A stretch of DNA of 64,000 bases, from positions 1-64,000 of the forward strand of contig CAYTLW010000002.1 of assembly GCA_964438735.1 (NCBI GenBank), in the 5' to 3' direction. This DNA is from CAYTLW01 sp964438735. GTDB taxonomy: Bacteria; Myxococcota_A; UBA9042. Shown here piece after piece: positions 35,187 to 45,001 of the stretch (within the stretch, counting starts at the first letter, position 1; each line of letters opens with the position of its first letter). The position numbers were made by a program, and so were the translations under genes. The notes beneath the pieces are model-generated. The model saw nothing but the letters and a program-made list of their open reading frames with translations, had not been told where the DNA came from and made no database searches.

Positions 35187-37916
35187 GTGGCAAAGAAGAC
35201 CCGAAGAAAAGCGAGCGCGCGGGGCGTCAAGGACAGCGGCGGGAGCGCCGCCGAGACGACCTCAGACGCGCCGAAATCGGAGCACAAAGGTGGCGGCACC
35301 AGGGGTGCGGCCCGCAACGCGCCGAGGCCCGTCCGGACAGCGGTGCAACGTCAACCCGAAGAGAGCTGGCTGGACGATCTGCCGGCGATCACGCTCGGGG
35401 TGCTGTGCGCCGTGCTGCCCTGCATCGTCAAGGTGGGTCTGCGCGATCTCTTCCAGCTGCCCAAGACCTTCGCCATGACCTACGGCGCGGCCTGGCTGCT
35501 GGCGATCGTCGCCGGTATGGCGCTCATGGGCCGTCCGATCACCTGGCCCAAAACTCCGCTGAAGTGGCCACTGGTGGCGCTGGCGGCGTCCATCGGCATC
35601 GGCGTGGCGATCGCGCCGGATCAAACCGGCGGCGTGTTGTCGATCTTCGCCAAGATGGACGCCTATCGTTGGGGCTCGGCGCTGGTGATCTTCGCCATCG
35701 GGCTGGCCACCTTGCGGCGTCCCAGACACCTCTTCTACGTGCTCGGCGGCATGACCATTGGCGGCCTGTTGGTGGCCCTGTTCGGTATCGGTCAGCACCA
35801 CAACATCAAGGGCTTGCTGCCGACCGATGCGCACCGATGGGTCGCGATCAACGCGCCCGGTTCCAGCTTCGGCAATCGCAACATGGCCGCCCAGCTCATC
35901 GTGAGCGTGATGCCGGCCACCTACGTCGTCCTGGCCATGGGCTTGCGCTGGTGGCGGCGGGGCCTGGTGCAGCAGGCGCTGGCCACCGCGGGCGGCGCGA
36001 CCTTGTTGCTCTTCACGCTGCTGTACTACCTGCGCCTGAGCGTCACCCGCTCGGCTTGGGGCGGCGCCATCTTGGGCCTGTTGGTAGCCGGGGCGGTGAT
36101 CGCCATCGGGCTGTGGCGCGCGCGCGGCGATGAACAAACTGAGCCGGAAGAGGCCAGTGACCCGCCAACCGCTGCGCCGGTGCGGCGAGCGTGGCCGCTG
36201 CTGGTCGGCCTGTTGGTGGCCGGATTCGCCGTGCTCGCCATCGCCACCACCGCGCTGGAGAAGTCGGGCTATACGGCCAAGTACGACCAGGGGCTGGGCG
36301 ACAGCAAGCGCCGCCAGAGCGTGGCTGAGCTGTTCCGCACCGTCGGCGAGTTCGAGGGCACCCACTGGGATATGCGCTTCATGATGTGGGCGAGCACCTG
36401 GGAGGCCATCAAGGCCAATCCCCTGGGCGGCGGCGCCGGCAACTGGCGCGTGCTCTTCCCGCAGTATGTGGTTCAACGGGCCGGTAACGAACACTTCACG
36501 ATCGCCAAACAGCCGGTGCGCGCGCACCAGGACTTCCTGCAGGTCTGGAGCGAGTTCGGCACCCAAGGCTTCATCGCCTGGATGGCGCTGCTGGTCATCG
36601 CCATGTGGATGGGCACGGAGGTGGTGCGCTGGCAACAGCGACGGGCGGTGCGCCCGCGGGACGATCTGGCCTGGCTGGTCTATGGCAACCTGGCCAGCAT
36701 CGCTGGAATCACGGCCATCTGCGGTGACGCCCTGCTGTCATTCCCGTTCCAGTTGCCGGCGCCGACCTTCTTCTTCTTCGTGCACCTGGCCTTCATCGGC
36801 GCCTCCTGGGCGGTGGTCCGCGGCGTAGCGCAACCAGTGGCGCTGGCCGAGGGCGCCGTCACCGCGCCACGCGCCAAGCCGATGCAGCCCGGCATCAAGA
36901 TCGGTCTCGCCCTGGCCGGCATCGCCGCGGTGTGGTTCGTGCACTATGAGAATCCGCGCCTGCTGGAGGCCGAGTGGGGCTTCACCAAGGGGCGCAGCAA
37001 GCAGAAGCAACGTCAGCCGGCGGCCGGGCTGAGCCACATCGGCAAGGCCATCGCCATCAACCCCGACGACTTCCAGAACCACTTCATCGAGGCCCTCTGC
37101 TACAACAGCCAACGCAACATGCCCGAGGCCATCGCCAGCATCGAGCGTTCGCTCAAGCTCTACCCCAACCTGCTCAATGCCTGGGTGAACCTGGCCCTCT
37201 TCGCCAACAAAGCCGGCGACCAGCAGAAGATGTTGAACGCGGTCGACACGGCGTTATTGCTCAAACCGGATGAGACCTACGTCCTGGACCTGAAGGCCGA
37301 CTACCTGCGCCGTCAGGGTCGTCATGCCGACATCGTGGCCATGTACGAGCCCTGGATCGGCTCTCTCAATGCCGACTGGAAGATGGGCAATCGGCGCTAC
37401 CTGCTCAAGTATGCCAAGGCGCTGCGATCGACCCGGCAGTGGGCCAAGCTCGGCGTGACCCTCGAACAACGGATTCGCTACTACCCCCTCGGTCAGGGCA
37501 AGCGCTGGAACAAAGCCCGGCGAAAAAAGGTCGAGAAGCAGTTTCTGGCCCAACGGCTCAAGTGGTGGGGCGAGGCCGCCGATGCCTACCAGAAGGCGGG
37601 CATGTACGACGACGAGGTGCGCCTGCTCAAGCTCGCCGCCGGCTATACCAAGCGCAAGGATGGCAACCTGAAGCGTCGATATGCCGTCGCCCTGGCGCGT
37701 GCCAAACGCTGGCCTATGGCCTGGCATGAGACGGGCGTGACCCTGGACGTAGATCGTGGGCAGAAGACCGCGCTTCTGCAGTCCTATGGCGAGTACCGGC
37801 TGCAGGGCATCGCCAGCGCCAAGACGGGCACCCAGTCAGCCAGCGGCTGGCCGGCCTTGCAGGGCGCAGACCTGGAGCAGCTCGATCGGTTGATCGCCCG
37901 GGTCAAGCGCTGGTGA
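35187..37916 (+). CDS. O-antigen ligase-family membrane protein with C-terminal TPR domain
   Basis: 909 aa from a GTG at 35187 preceded by GGAGG. A positively charged, disordered N-terminus (KKTRRKASARG) precedes about ten membrane helices. The O-antigen ligase/Wzy signature region includes SSFGNRNMAAQLIVSVMP, YYLRLSVTRSAWGG, and a periplasmic loop ending PVRAHQDFLQVWSEFGTQGF (the His and ligase-type Gly pattern). After the last helix come TPR-like repeats (residues about 640-890: GLSHIGKAIAINPDDFQNH, ASIERSLKLYPNLLNAWVNL). It probably ligates or polymerises a surface glycan. The TPR part suggests a partner protein. The GTGA overlap with the next gene couples it to the rluD-type gene. Confidence 0.85.
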   Translation: MAKKTRRKASARGVKDSGGSAAETTSDAPKSEHKGGGTRGAARNAPRPVRTAVQRQPEESWLDDLPAITLGVLCAVLPCIVKVGLRDLFQLPKTFAMTYGAAWLLAIVAGMALMGRPITWPKTPLKWPLVALAASIGIGVAIAPDQTGGVLSIFAKMDAYRWGSALVIFAIGLATLRRPRHLFYVLGGMTIGGLLVALFGIGQHHNIKGLLPTDAHRWVAINAPGSSFGNRNMAAQLIVSVMPATYVVLAMGLRWWRRGLVQQALATAGGATLLLFTLLYYLRLSVTRSAWGGAILGLLVAGAVIAIGLWRARGDEQTEPEEASDPPTAAPVRRAWPLLVGLLVAGFAVLAIATTALEKSGYTAKYDQGLGDSKRRQSVAELFRTVGEFEGTHWDMRFMMWASTWEAIKANPLGGGAGNWRVLFPQYVVQRAGNEHFTIAKQPVRAHQDFLQVWSEFGTQGFIAWMALLVIAMWMGTEVVRWQQRRAVRPRDDLAWLVYGNLASIAGITAICGDALLSFPFQLPAPTFFFFVHLAFIGASWAVVRGVAQPVALAEGAVTAPRAKPMQPGIKIGLALAGIAAVWFVHYENPRLLEAEWGFTKGRSKQKQRQPAAGLSHIGKAIAINPDDFQNHFIEALCYNSQRNMPEAIASIERSLKLYPNLLNAWVNLALFANKAGDQQKMLNAVDTALLLKPDETYVLDLKADYLRRQGRHADIVAMYEPWIGSLNADWKMGNRRYLLKYAKALRSTRQWAKLGVTLEQRIRYYPLGQGKRWNKARRKKVEKQFLAQRLKWWGEAADAYQKAGMYDDEVRLLKLAAGYTKRKDGNLKRRYAVALARAKRWPMAWHETGVTLDVDRGQKTALLQSYGEYRLQGIASAKTGTQSASGWPALQGADLEQLDRLIARVKRW

Positions 37917-38950
37917 ACGAGCCGACGATCGATCGCCTGACGCTGCCCGTCGACGCCGACCAGGTGGGCATGCGGCTGGACGCCTTTCTGGCCGCGCGCG
38001 TACCCGACCTGTCACGGACCCGCGCGGCGTGGCACATCGTGCACGGCCACGTTCGGCTGGACGATCCCAAGGGGCGGCTCAAACCCGGCTTCCGACTGCG
38101 CCCGGACACCGTGGTGGTCTTGGACCGACAACATCCGGCACGACAGGATCTGCAACCGCAGGACCTGCCGCTGAACGTGGTCTACGAGGACGAGCACCTG
38201 CTGGTCGTGGCCAAGGCGCCGGGCATGGTGGTGCACCCCGCCGCCGGTCACCCGGATGGAACGCTGCTCAACGCCCTGTTGCACCATGTGCCGGACCTGG
38301 CTGCGGTGGGCGATCCCAGCCGACCTGGCCTGGTACATCGCATCGACAAGGACACCTCGGGTCTGCTGGTGGTGAGCAAGACGGCGGCGGCGATGCAACG
38401 TCTGTCCGCTGACATGGCCGCCCACCGGATCGAGCGTCGATATGTCGCCATCTGCCTGGGCCGCCTGCGCCAGGATCAGCTGAGCATCGACACGGCGTAT
38501 GGTCGCCATCCACGCGATCGCAAGCGCTTCTCGGGACGGGTCGAGTCGGATCGTCGCGCCATCAGCCATCTTGAGGTGCGCGAGCGGTCTGCTCTCTGCT
38601 CGCTGATAATCTGCAGCCTGGAGACCGGCCGCACGCATCAGATCCGAGTTCACCTGGCCGAGCGCGGTCATCCCATCGCCGGCGACCCCACGTACGGCGG
38701 TCTGCGACGCCACTCGCGCACGCCGCGCACCATCGCGGACATCGCCGCGCTCAAGCGGCTGCCGCGGCTGGCGCTCCATGCCTATGCGTTGGGTTTCGAA
38801 CACCCGGCGACGGGCCGCCGGCTGCGACTGCAGCTGCCGTGGCCGGACGATCTGCTGCCGACCGTCACCAGCCTCTTTGGTGAGCCTGCGGTGCAGCTGC
38901 CGCCCCTGGATGAACCCGTCTGGCCGATGACACGAGGCTCAGCTCGGTAG
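37913..38950 (+). CDS. rluD: RluD-type pseudouridine synthase
   Basis: Converts uridine to pseudouridine in 23S rRNA. 345 aa from a GTG overlapping the preceding stop (GTGA). N-terminal S4 RNA-binding domain (GMRLDAFLAARVPDLSRTRAA), then the catalytic domain: VYEDEHLLVVAKAPGMVVHPA, catalytic Asp145 in HRIDKDTSGLLVV (Ile replaces the usual Leu after Arg), RRYVAICLG, and LETGRTHQIRVHLA. RluD, RluC and RluB cannot be fully separated by eye; the S4 domain and motif spacing fit RluD. Its last 12 bp overlap, tail to tail, the 3' end of the coiled-coil gene on the other strand. Confidence 0.88.
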   Translation: MNEPTIDRLTLPVDADQVGMRLDAFLAARVPDLSRTRAAWHIVHGHVRLDDPKGRLKPGFRLRPDTVVVLDRQHPARQDLQPQDLPLNVVYEDEHLLVVAKAPGMVVHPAAGHPDGTLLNALLHHVPDLAAVGDPSRPGLVHRIDKDTSGLLVVSKTAAAMQRLSADMAAHRIERRYVAICLGRLRQDQLSIDTAYGRHPRDRKRFSGRVESDRRAISHLEVRERSALCSLIICSLETGRTHQIRVHLAERGHPIAGDPTYGGLRRHSRTPRTIADIAALKRLPRLALHAYALGFEHPATGRRLRLQLPWPDDLLPTVTSLFGEPAVQLPPLDEPVWPMTRGSAR

Positions 38951-39967
38951 GGAAGAGAGCACCTTGTCGAAGTTTTCGAAGTCGTCGGGGGTCCACGCAC
39001 TCGCCGACAGCACGGCGGCGTTGCCGCTACCGCCGGCGGTGGGCATAAGCAGCTTGAGTTCAACGGAGAAGTGACTGACCTCTTCGTCGACATCGAAATA
39101 GACGAAATCCACCGGCTCGGGCAGCTCGTCGTCGCTGTGCAGCGACACCAGGATGATGGCGCCGTCCCGATCCACCTCCACTTGTGAACGTCGCAGCGGA
39201 CGGTCGGCCAAGGTCAGGCGCGGGGTCGTGGGCACCTGAGCAGCGCGCCGCTGACTCGAACTCCGTCGCCGATGGCCGCCATCACCCACCTCGAGTACGG
39301 GCGGTGCGGGCTTGCCGGCGACGGTTCGCGAAGTCACGGGCGGCGGCATTTCGTCGTCTTCGAACTCGTCGGGCGTCATGGTCACGGTCGGCGCGTGACG
39401 GAAATGGTCGGTCGTGTGGGTCAACAGGACGGGCCTGGCAACGGCGTCCTCTTCACCCGGGCGCGCCTGGGCTGCGTTTCGTTCCAGGCGCGCATTCGCC
39501 GCCATCAGCATCCGTTCCCTGGCGGTCAACCGCACCTCAGCCCGGATGAACGCCTGCTCCAAGGCCTCCACTTCGGCCTCGCGGCCTTCGAGCTGTTTGC
39601 GGCGCACGTTCAACGTCTCTTTGCGCGCGGCGAGGGTGGCGGCCCTGCTGACCAGCAGGGTCTTGGAACGGTCGACATAGGCCTCCACGTCGGCCTCTCG
39701 CAACGCGGCACCATCTCCCAGTCCGACGAGCTCGTCGCCCGTGTCCACGCCGCTGTCTATCGCCCACTGCTTGAGGCTCTCGACGCGGGAATCAATCCAG
39801 CGCGCCCGTCGTTCCAGGCCGCTACGCTGCGCCGAAACCGTCGCTTCGCGGCCGCGCAACGACGCGTCGGTCAGCGACAATTCCATCTCCTGGGCTGCCA
39901 GTTGTTGTTCCTGTCGCTGCAGGTCCTCAAGCGTCGGATCGCTCGCTTTGAACTTGATCTTGTTCAT
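38939..39967 (-). CDS. Cytoplasmic coiled-coil protein of unknown function
   Basis: 342 aa from ATG 39967 (MNKIKFKASDPT). Residues 10-160 form a long, charged coiled coil (LEDLQRQEQQLAAQEMELS, VSRAATLAARKETLNVRRKQLEG). A flexible middle follows, then a beta-rich C-terminus (VEVDRDGAIILVSLHSDD, DFVYFDVDEEVSHFSVELKLL) that could be a small domain. No signal peptide, no known domain. It follows the TPR gene by 22 bp, so the two probably form an operon. Overlaps the rluD-type gene by 12 bp at the 3' end. Confidence 0.7.
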   Translation of the reverse strand: MNKIKFKASDPTLEDLQRQEQQLAAQEMELSLTDASLRGREATVSAQRSGLERRARWIDSRVESLKQWAIDSGVDTGDELVGLGDGAALREADVEAYVDRSKTLLVSRAATLAARKETLNVRRKQLEGREAEVEALEQAFIRAEVRLTARERMLMAANARLERNAAQARPGEEDAVARPVLLTHTTDHFRHAPTVTMTPDEFEDDEMPPPVTSRTVAGKPAPPVLEVGDGGHRRRSSSQRRAAQVPTTPRLTLADRPLRRSQVEVDRDGAIILVSLHSDDELPEPVDFVYFDVDEEVSHFSVELKLLMPTAGGSGNAAVLSASAWTPDDFENFDKVLSSLPS

Positions 39968-39989
39968 GGATGAGACCTGGATCGGCCGC

Positions 39990-42224
39990 TCAGCGCGGCA
40001 TCGCTGCGATGCGCTGGCGGCGCAATCGCAATTCGTCGTTGTTGGGGTGGCGCCGCTCGAGCTCGGCAAGCAGGGCGAGCGCCGATTCCGTGAAGCCACG
40101 TTCAATGAAGAAATCCAAAGTCTTCAGGTCGGCGGAAATCCCTCGGGACGAGGTGGGTGAACGCTCGCTACGGGCGGTCCCGGAACGGGTCAACCGAGGT
40201 CGCGGAAGGTTGGCGGAGCGCCGCCTGGTCTTCAGCCGACGCGGCCCGCTACCCCGTTCCGGCGAGGTGGCCACCACCTCGTTTCCCGCTCTGGGCGCAG
40301 GCGGTGCGCGTCCGGCGATCTTGGCCACATTCTCAACGGGTCCCTTTTCAGCCTGATTCGGTGAGGAGGGGCGCTGGCGGGGACCGGTCGGAAGTCGGTT
40401 CGGCGCCGAGTGACGCTGGGACTTCTGCGCCGGGGCGGCACGTCGGGCTGGCGCCCGTCGGGCCGCCGGCTGCGCATCCGACTCGAGGGCGGGCACGTCC
40501 GTGCTGCGCACCATGGCCAGCACGTCGGCGTCGATCATCGTCCGGTCTTCGGCCCCGTCGAACCCGGTCTCCTCTTCGTCGAGCACCCAGCTATGCACCG
40601 ACTCGGTGCTCGTCGGTGCGCGCGGTTTCGGCTGCTGTCGAGAGCGGCCAAAGCTGCCGGTGCTGCGCTTGCTGGAGCCGGGAGCGCGTCGGGTTGGGAT
40701 CGGGATCAGCGGCATGGTCGAGGCGTCCAGAGCGCCCAACTCCATCTCGGGCGACGGCGACTGCGCCGTCGTCCGGCGCGCCGGTCGATCCCGCACGGGT
40801 TCCGCCTGACCGCCTGGCGACAGAGAAGGTCGACGCACCGATGGACGCTCGCGCGAGGTGGTGGCCAGCGACTTGCGCGACACGGGAGGACCGGACTGAC
40901 GGGTGGCCGCCATGGGCCGAGGCGGGGCCGAGGCCCTTCGGCGCGGCATCGGAGTGGGCGGCGCGAGCGGGCGCCCGGGTGCGTCGGGATCCAGCGACGA
41001 ATAAGCGTCGAATCCGTCTGATTCCTGGTCCAATCGTGGCGGCAGATCGGAGCTACCGCCAAATTCGCCGCCGTCGGCCAGGGGAGGTGGCTGGTCGGCC
41101 GCCGAGGCGTGCGTTTCGGCCGCTGTACCACCGCTCAGCATGTGATCGCCGACCACGTCCAGGGCCACGGTCGGCGCGTCGTCGCCCAGCAGATCGTCTT
41201 CGTCTGGCGCCTCGTCACCGGCCATCAACTCGTCGATGAAGTCCCCTTCGAATCGATCGAGCTCCGCCGCAGGGGCCGGTTCCACGATGGCCAGGCCCTC
41301 GCCCGCCTCCAGTTCGATGACGGTATCCGCCTGCACCGTGGTGGCCATGACGCCCATGGCGCGCTTGGCGTCCGCGTCGTCGGGATCGAGGCCATGCTGC
41401 CGTTCCAGCGCCGCCTCTGCCTCCTTCTTCAGTCCCGAGCGTTGGTATCGGGCGATCAACTGCCGGTTGAGCGCAGCGGCGCGATCCCGCTGGCCCAGGT
41501 AGGCCAACGTCTCGATAATCAACTCCAACAGTTCGACATCGTTGGGCTCGGACTCGTAGCAGATGATCAGTTTGCTCAGCGCCTCCGGGTAGCGACCCGA
41601 GCGCACATAGTGCAACGCCAGGTCGTGAGCGGTCGTCACATCGCGAGGATCGTGGAAGATGACCCGCTCGGAGACCCGTTCCCAGTCGCCGGTCTCGCCG
41701 CTCTCCAAGAGGCGGCCGGCCAGCTGTCGGAAGATCGCCGCGGCCTGGTCACGTCGCCCGGCCCGGCTCAGCGCCTCGGCCACCTTCAAGTGCGCAGTGA
41801 GGTTGGACTTATCCAGCAATACCAGGCGCGCCACGGCGTCGAGCTCGTGGCCGGCATCGCCTACCTGGTGGTACATCTCGCAGGCCTGGGTCAACTCGCG
41901 GACCGCGTCGTCCACCATGCGCAACTTTTCGAAGACCTCACCGTAGGCCACGCGAACGTCGGCCCGCTCGGGTTGTAGCTTGACCGCCTGGCGGAGCACC
42001 GCGACCGCCTTGATGGGCACACCGCGGGTCGTGTAGACCGCCGCGACTCGGAGCAACTCCTCGACCGCTTCGTCGAGGCGACCTTCCTGTTGCAGCAGGT
42101 CGACCATCTGCAGACGGGCGCGGACGTCGTGGGGATCTTCGCGCAACACGGCCTGGGTGGCCGAGAACCTGCGCTTGCGGTCCGCCTGGCTTGCGTCTTG
42201 CGGATTGGGTGCGGGCGTGGCCAC
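39990..42224 (-). CDS. TPR protein with long disordered Pro/Ser-rich region
   Basis: 744 aa from a GTG at 42224 with GGGAGG upstream. Residues 20-295 contain about seven TPR-type repeats (VRARLQMVDLLQQEGRLDEAVEELLRVA, KAVAVLRQAVKLQPERADVRVAYGE, HDLALHYVRSGRYPEALSKL). The middle (about 300-700) is low-complexity and acidic, then Pro/Arg/Ser-rich. The end has another helix pair (DLKTLDFFIERGFTESALALLAELERRHP). No signal peptide. It is a protein-protein interaction scaffold; the pathway is unknown. Together with the coiled-coil gene it forms a scaffold-like pair downstream of efp. Confidence 0.78.
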   Translation of the reverse strand: MATPAPNPQDASQADRKRRFSATQAVLREDPHDVRARLQMVDLLQQEGRLDEAVEELLRVAAVYTTRGVPIKAVAVLRQAVKLQPERADVRVAYGEVFEKLRMVDDAVRELTQACEMYHQVGDAGHELDAVARLVLLDKSNLTAHLKVAEALSRAGRRDQAAAIFRQLAGRLLESGETGDWERVSERVIFHDPRDVTTAHDLALHYVRSGRYPEALSKLIICYESEPNDVELLELIIETLAYLGQRDRAAALNRQLIARYQRSGLKKEAEAALERQHGLDPDDADAKRAMGVMATTVQADTVIELEAGEGLAIVEPAPAAELDRFEGDFIDELMAGDEAPDEDDLLGDDAPTVALDVVGDHMLSGGTAAETHASAADQPPPLADGGEFGGSSDLPPRLDQESDGFDAYSSLDPDAPGRPLAPPTPMPRRRASAPPRPMAATRQSGPPVSRKSLATTSRERPSVRRPSLSPGGQAEPVRDRPARRTTAQSPSPEMELGALDASTMPLIPIPTRRAPGSSKRSTGSFGRSRQQPKPRAPTSTESVHSWVLDEEETGFDGAEDRTMIDADVLAMVRSTDVPALESDAQPAARRAPARRAAPAQKSQRHSAPNRLPTGPRQRPSSPNQAEKGPVENVAKIAGRAPPAPRAGNEVVATSPERGSGPRRLKTRRRSANLPRPRLTRSGTARSERSPTSSRGISADLKTLDFFIERGFTESALALLAELERRHPNNDELRLRRQRIAAMPR

Positions 42225-42359
42225 CGGTCGATCTGCCTCCCCTGTGTTCCGTCGCGGGCGGTGCTGTGCTCGCCAACTCCGGATGGCGCTCTCCAGAATG
42301 CGCCAGCGGCCGCGCTGCGTCGAGGCTCCTGCCGCGTATGCGGTGGAACCGACGCAGGA

Positions 42360-42920
42360 TCAGCCCTTGACCCGCTCGACGAAGCTGCCGGTCCGGGTGT
42401 CGATCTTCAGCCTGTCCTCTTCCCGAATATACAGTGGCACCTGGACCACATATCCGGTGTCGATGGTCACCGACTTGGTCGCGCCCTGGGCCGTATTGCC
42501 CGCCGCGCCGGGCTCCCACTGGGTGATGCCGGCGACGATGAAGTTCGGCAGGTCGATGACGATCGCCTCGCCGCGGAAGCGCAAGATCGACACCTCGAGG
42601 TTCTCGACCAGGTAGTTCTTGGCCTCGCCCACCCGCTCAGCGGATACGGCAAATGAATCGTAACTCTCCATATTCATGAAGTGGTACTCGCCGTCGAAGT
42701 ACATGTAGGTGCAGTCGAGATCTTCGAGATCGGGCTCGCCGACCTTGTCGCCAGAACGAAACGTCTTGTCGATCACCTGCTGGGTCATCAGGTTCTTGAT
42801 CCGCGTGCGCACGAAGGCGCCACCCTTGCCCGGCTTGACGTGCTGGAAGTCGACAATGATCCACGGCACGTTGTCGATCTCGATCTTGAGGCCTTTGCGA
42901 AAACTGCTTGTATCGTACAT
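42360..42920 (-). CDS. efp: Elongation factor P
   Basis: Relieves ribosome stalling at polyproline, fitting the many Pro-rich proteins in this window. 186 aa from ATG 42920 (MYDTSSFRKGLK). Three beta-barrel domains are evident: KOW-like N-terminus with the modified-Lys loop VKPGKGGAFVR (Lys32), the middle YMYFDGEYHFMNMESYDSF, and the C-terminal TIDTGYVVQVPLYI with RTGSFVERVKG. The Lys at the loop tip suggests beta-lysylation by EpmA-type enzymes; no epmA/epmB seen here. The frame is open upstream, but only this start fits the family. Confidence 0.95.
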   Translation of the reverse strand: MYDTSSFRKGLKIEIDNVPWIIVDFQHVKPGKGGAFVRTRIKNLMTQQVIDKTFRSGDKVGEPDLEDLDCTYMYFDGEYHFMNMESYDSFAVSAERVGEAKNYLVENLEVSILRFRGEAIVIDLPNFIVAGITQWEPGAAGNTAQGATKSVTIDTGYVVQVPLYIREEDRLKIDTRTGSFVERVKG

Positions 42921-43060
42921 CGGTATCCGACTCGGTTGCGCGGTCTGCCGCCTTCGCCCGCCGAAGCGCGTATGTGCGTCCAGCTGCGACCGCGTGGTTG
43001 CGGGTGGCGCGCAGTATAGCGCCGGCGGGCGCCGTGGCAAACGAGACTTCAGCGCCGTTG

Positions 43061-44023
43061 TTATGGCGTGGTCTGCCGTTCAGGCGGTCTGGCCGAGGTG
43101 GTTCTTCGGCGCCACCAACAGAGCACGCCGACACCGACGATAAGCCAGGTGATCGACCCTGACTGGCCAGATCCCGTCGCGGCCGTGCAGCAGCCGGGCG
43201 GCTCCGGGTCCGGGCAGCCATCGAGCTTGTACACCTTCCTGTACGTGGCGCAGATTCCGGCCTCGTCATCCGCCGTCAGGTCTCGCTTGATCAGCTCCTG
43301 TGGCGGCGCACCTCCGAACATGGTCGCCTCGGGCAAGGCGCTGTGATCCAGACCCAGCATGTGGCCCGCTTCGTGGGTCAGGGTGTTCTGCAGATCGTAG
43401 GCCTTCAGCCCGCACTTGCCTGTACAGAAGCTGCGATGAGCGGCGTTGAGCAGGATGTCGGCATCGGCGATCTCGCCGGAGACCTGGTTGGCCGACACCA
43501 GGGTCATGGCGACCGTCCCGCTGCCGAAGCACCACTTGTCGGGATCGCGGACCACGATCACCTGGTTGCCGTTGGGCACCAACTTGCAGTCAGGGGCCGG
43601 CTTGGTGATGCCGGCGCAGGCGTCATCGGGCTGTAAACCGCCTTCGCAACCGGGGCCCATGGGCGCCTTGGCGGCGAAGCCGTCAAACCGCATCTTGAGG
43701 CCCAGGGGATGGCTCTTGCAGGGTACGGGCGGACAGGCGGGGTTGGTGGGGTCGTGGCAGACGCTGCACATCACATTCTGCCACGCGTCGAATGCAGCCA
43801 CGGTCGCGATCTGCATGTCGGTCTTGCCGATGCCCTCGGGCTGCAGCGCGTCCTCGTCGATGGTGTAGGGGACGGTCGTCGCATACCACCGGGTGTGTGC
43901 GCCGCTGTCGACCGTTGCCTGCACGTATCCGGACGCGGTCGCGGGCCATGCAAGCGCGCACCCCAACACGATCGACGACCATCGCAGCGCGACTTCAGGC
44001 GGGGTTCGTGACGGCCATCCCAT
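43061..44023 (-). CDS. Matrixin-like zinc metalloprotease with MYXO-CTERM-like C-terminal anchor
   Basis: 320 aa from ATG 44023, with an N-terminal signal (SSIVLGCALAWPATASG). Eight or more Cys suggest disulfides in an exported protein. The zinc site is THEAGHMLGLDH (217-227), followed by the Met-turn ATMFGG and YRKVYKLDGC. The C-terminus is the pattern of MYXO-CTERM sorting signals: CC (278-279), a Gly/Ser stretch, a hydrophobic helix (289-304) and RRR (305-307). In Myxococcota such tails are thought to be processed by myxosortases for surface anchoring. Substrate unknown. Confidence 0.85.
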   Translation of the reverse strand: MGWPSRTPPEVALRWSSIVLGCALAWPATASGYVQATVDSGAHTRWYATTVPYTIDEDALQPEGIGKTDMQIATVAAFDAWQNVMCSVCHDPTNPACPPVPCKSHPLGLKMRFDGFAAKAPMGPGCEGGLQPDDACAGITKPAPDCKLVPNGNQVIVVRDPDKWCFGSGTVAMTLVSANQVSGEIADADILLNAAHRSFCTGKCGLKAYDLQNTLTHEAGHMLGLDHSALPEATMFGGAPPQELIKRDLTADDEAGICATYRKVYKLDGCPDPEPPGCCTAATGSGQSGSITWLIVGVGVLCWWRRRTTSARPPERQTTP

Positions 44024-44135
44024 GGCCTCATCGTAGTGTGGCCGGGACAGCAAAGCCAACCGCTGGTCGACGAACGCGCGGGCAAAGACGCCCCCGGCTT
44101 GACCCACGGCCTCCACGGTCAAACACTGCGGCGCC

Positions 44136-44963
44136 ATGAACGACGTTCGCCCGAACCGCATCGCGATCTTCGACTCCGGCGTCGGCGGGCTCACCGTCGC
44201 AGGTGCCATCCGCCGGGCTCTGCCGGCCGCCGATCTGCGTTACCTGGGCGATACCGCGCGCCTGCCCTACGGCACCAAGAGCGCCGCCACCGTGACCCGC
44301 TACGCCCTGCAGGCGGCCGCCGCGTTGCTGAATGACGCACCGGCCACCGCCGCGCTGGTGGTGGCCTGCAACACCGCATCTTCCTGCGCGCTGCCGGCGC
44401 TGGAGGCGCGCTTCGAGGTGCCGGTCATCGGCGTTGTCGAGCCTGGCGCCAGGGCCGCAGTCTCCCGTTGCCACAGCGGACATGTGGGCGTCATCGGCAC
44501 CGAGAGGACGGTGGCCAGCGGGGCCTACACGTCGGCCATCGCGGCGCTGGATCCAACCATTCAGGTCCACGCCCAGGCGACGCCGCTGCTGGTCACCCTG
44601 GCCGAAGAGGGCTGGTTCGATCACCCGGTCACCGAGGCGGCATTGAGCGCCTACCTGAATCCCTGGTTTGACCAGGAGTCCGTCAGCAAGCTCGACACCC
44701 TGGTCCTGGGCTGCACCCACTACCCGGTCTTCAAACCCATCCTGGCGCGCTGGCTGCAGCGGCGACTGGGCCGATCGATCTCCCTGGTGGACTCGGCCGA
44801 GGTGGTGGCGGACGAGCTGGTCGCGACCCTGCCCGATGAACGTGCGGACGCGCGGGCAGGCCGCATCGAGTTGCTGGCCACCGATGCCCGCGAGCGCGTC
44901 GAGCGCGTCGGCGGGCTCTTCTTTCCGGTTGACGAGGCCGGGATTCGTATCGTCGATATCTGA
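44136..44963 (+). CDS. murI: Glutamate racemase
   Basis: Cofactor-independent racemase supplying D-glutamate for peptidoglycan. 275 aa, the family length. Visible are the N-terminal FDSGVGGLT, LGDTARLPYG, the first catalytic Cys78 in VVACNTASS, GVIGT, and the second Cys193 in LVLGCTHYP, then ELLATD near the C-terminus. It is divergent from the matrixin gene (about 110 bp) and converges on trxB with about 40 bp between stops. Confidence 0.94.
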   Translation: MNDVRPNRIAIFDSGVGGLTVAGAIRRALPAADLRYLGDTARLPYGTKSAATVTRYALQAAAALLNDAPATAALVVACNTASSCALPALEARFEVPVIGVVEPGARAAVSRCHSGHVGVIGTERTVASGAYTSAIAALDPTIQVHAQATPLLVTLAEEGWFDHPVTEAALSAYLNPWFDQESVSKLDTLVLGCTHYPVFKPILARWLQRRLGRSISLVDSAEVVADELVATLPDERADARAGRIELLATDARERVERVGGLFFPVDEAGIRIVDI

Positions 44964-45001
44964 GCCGCGTCGATATCCGAGCTGCTCCGGCGGCAGCCCG
45001 C

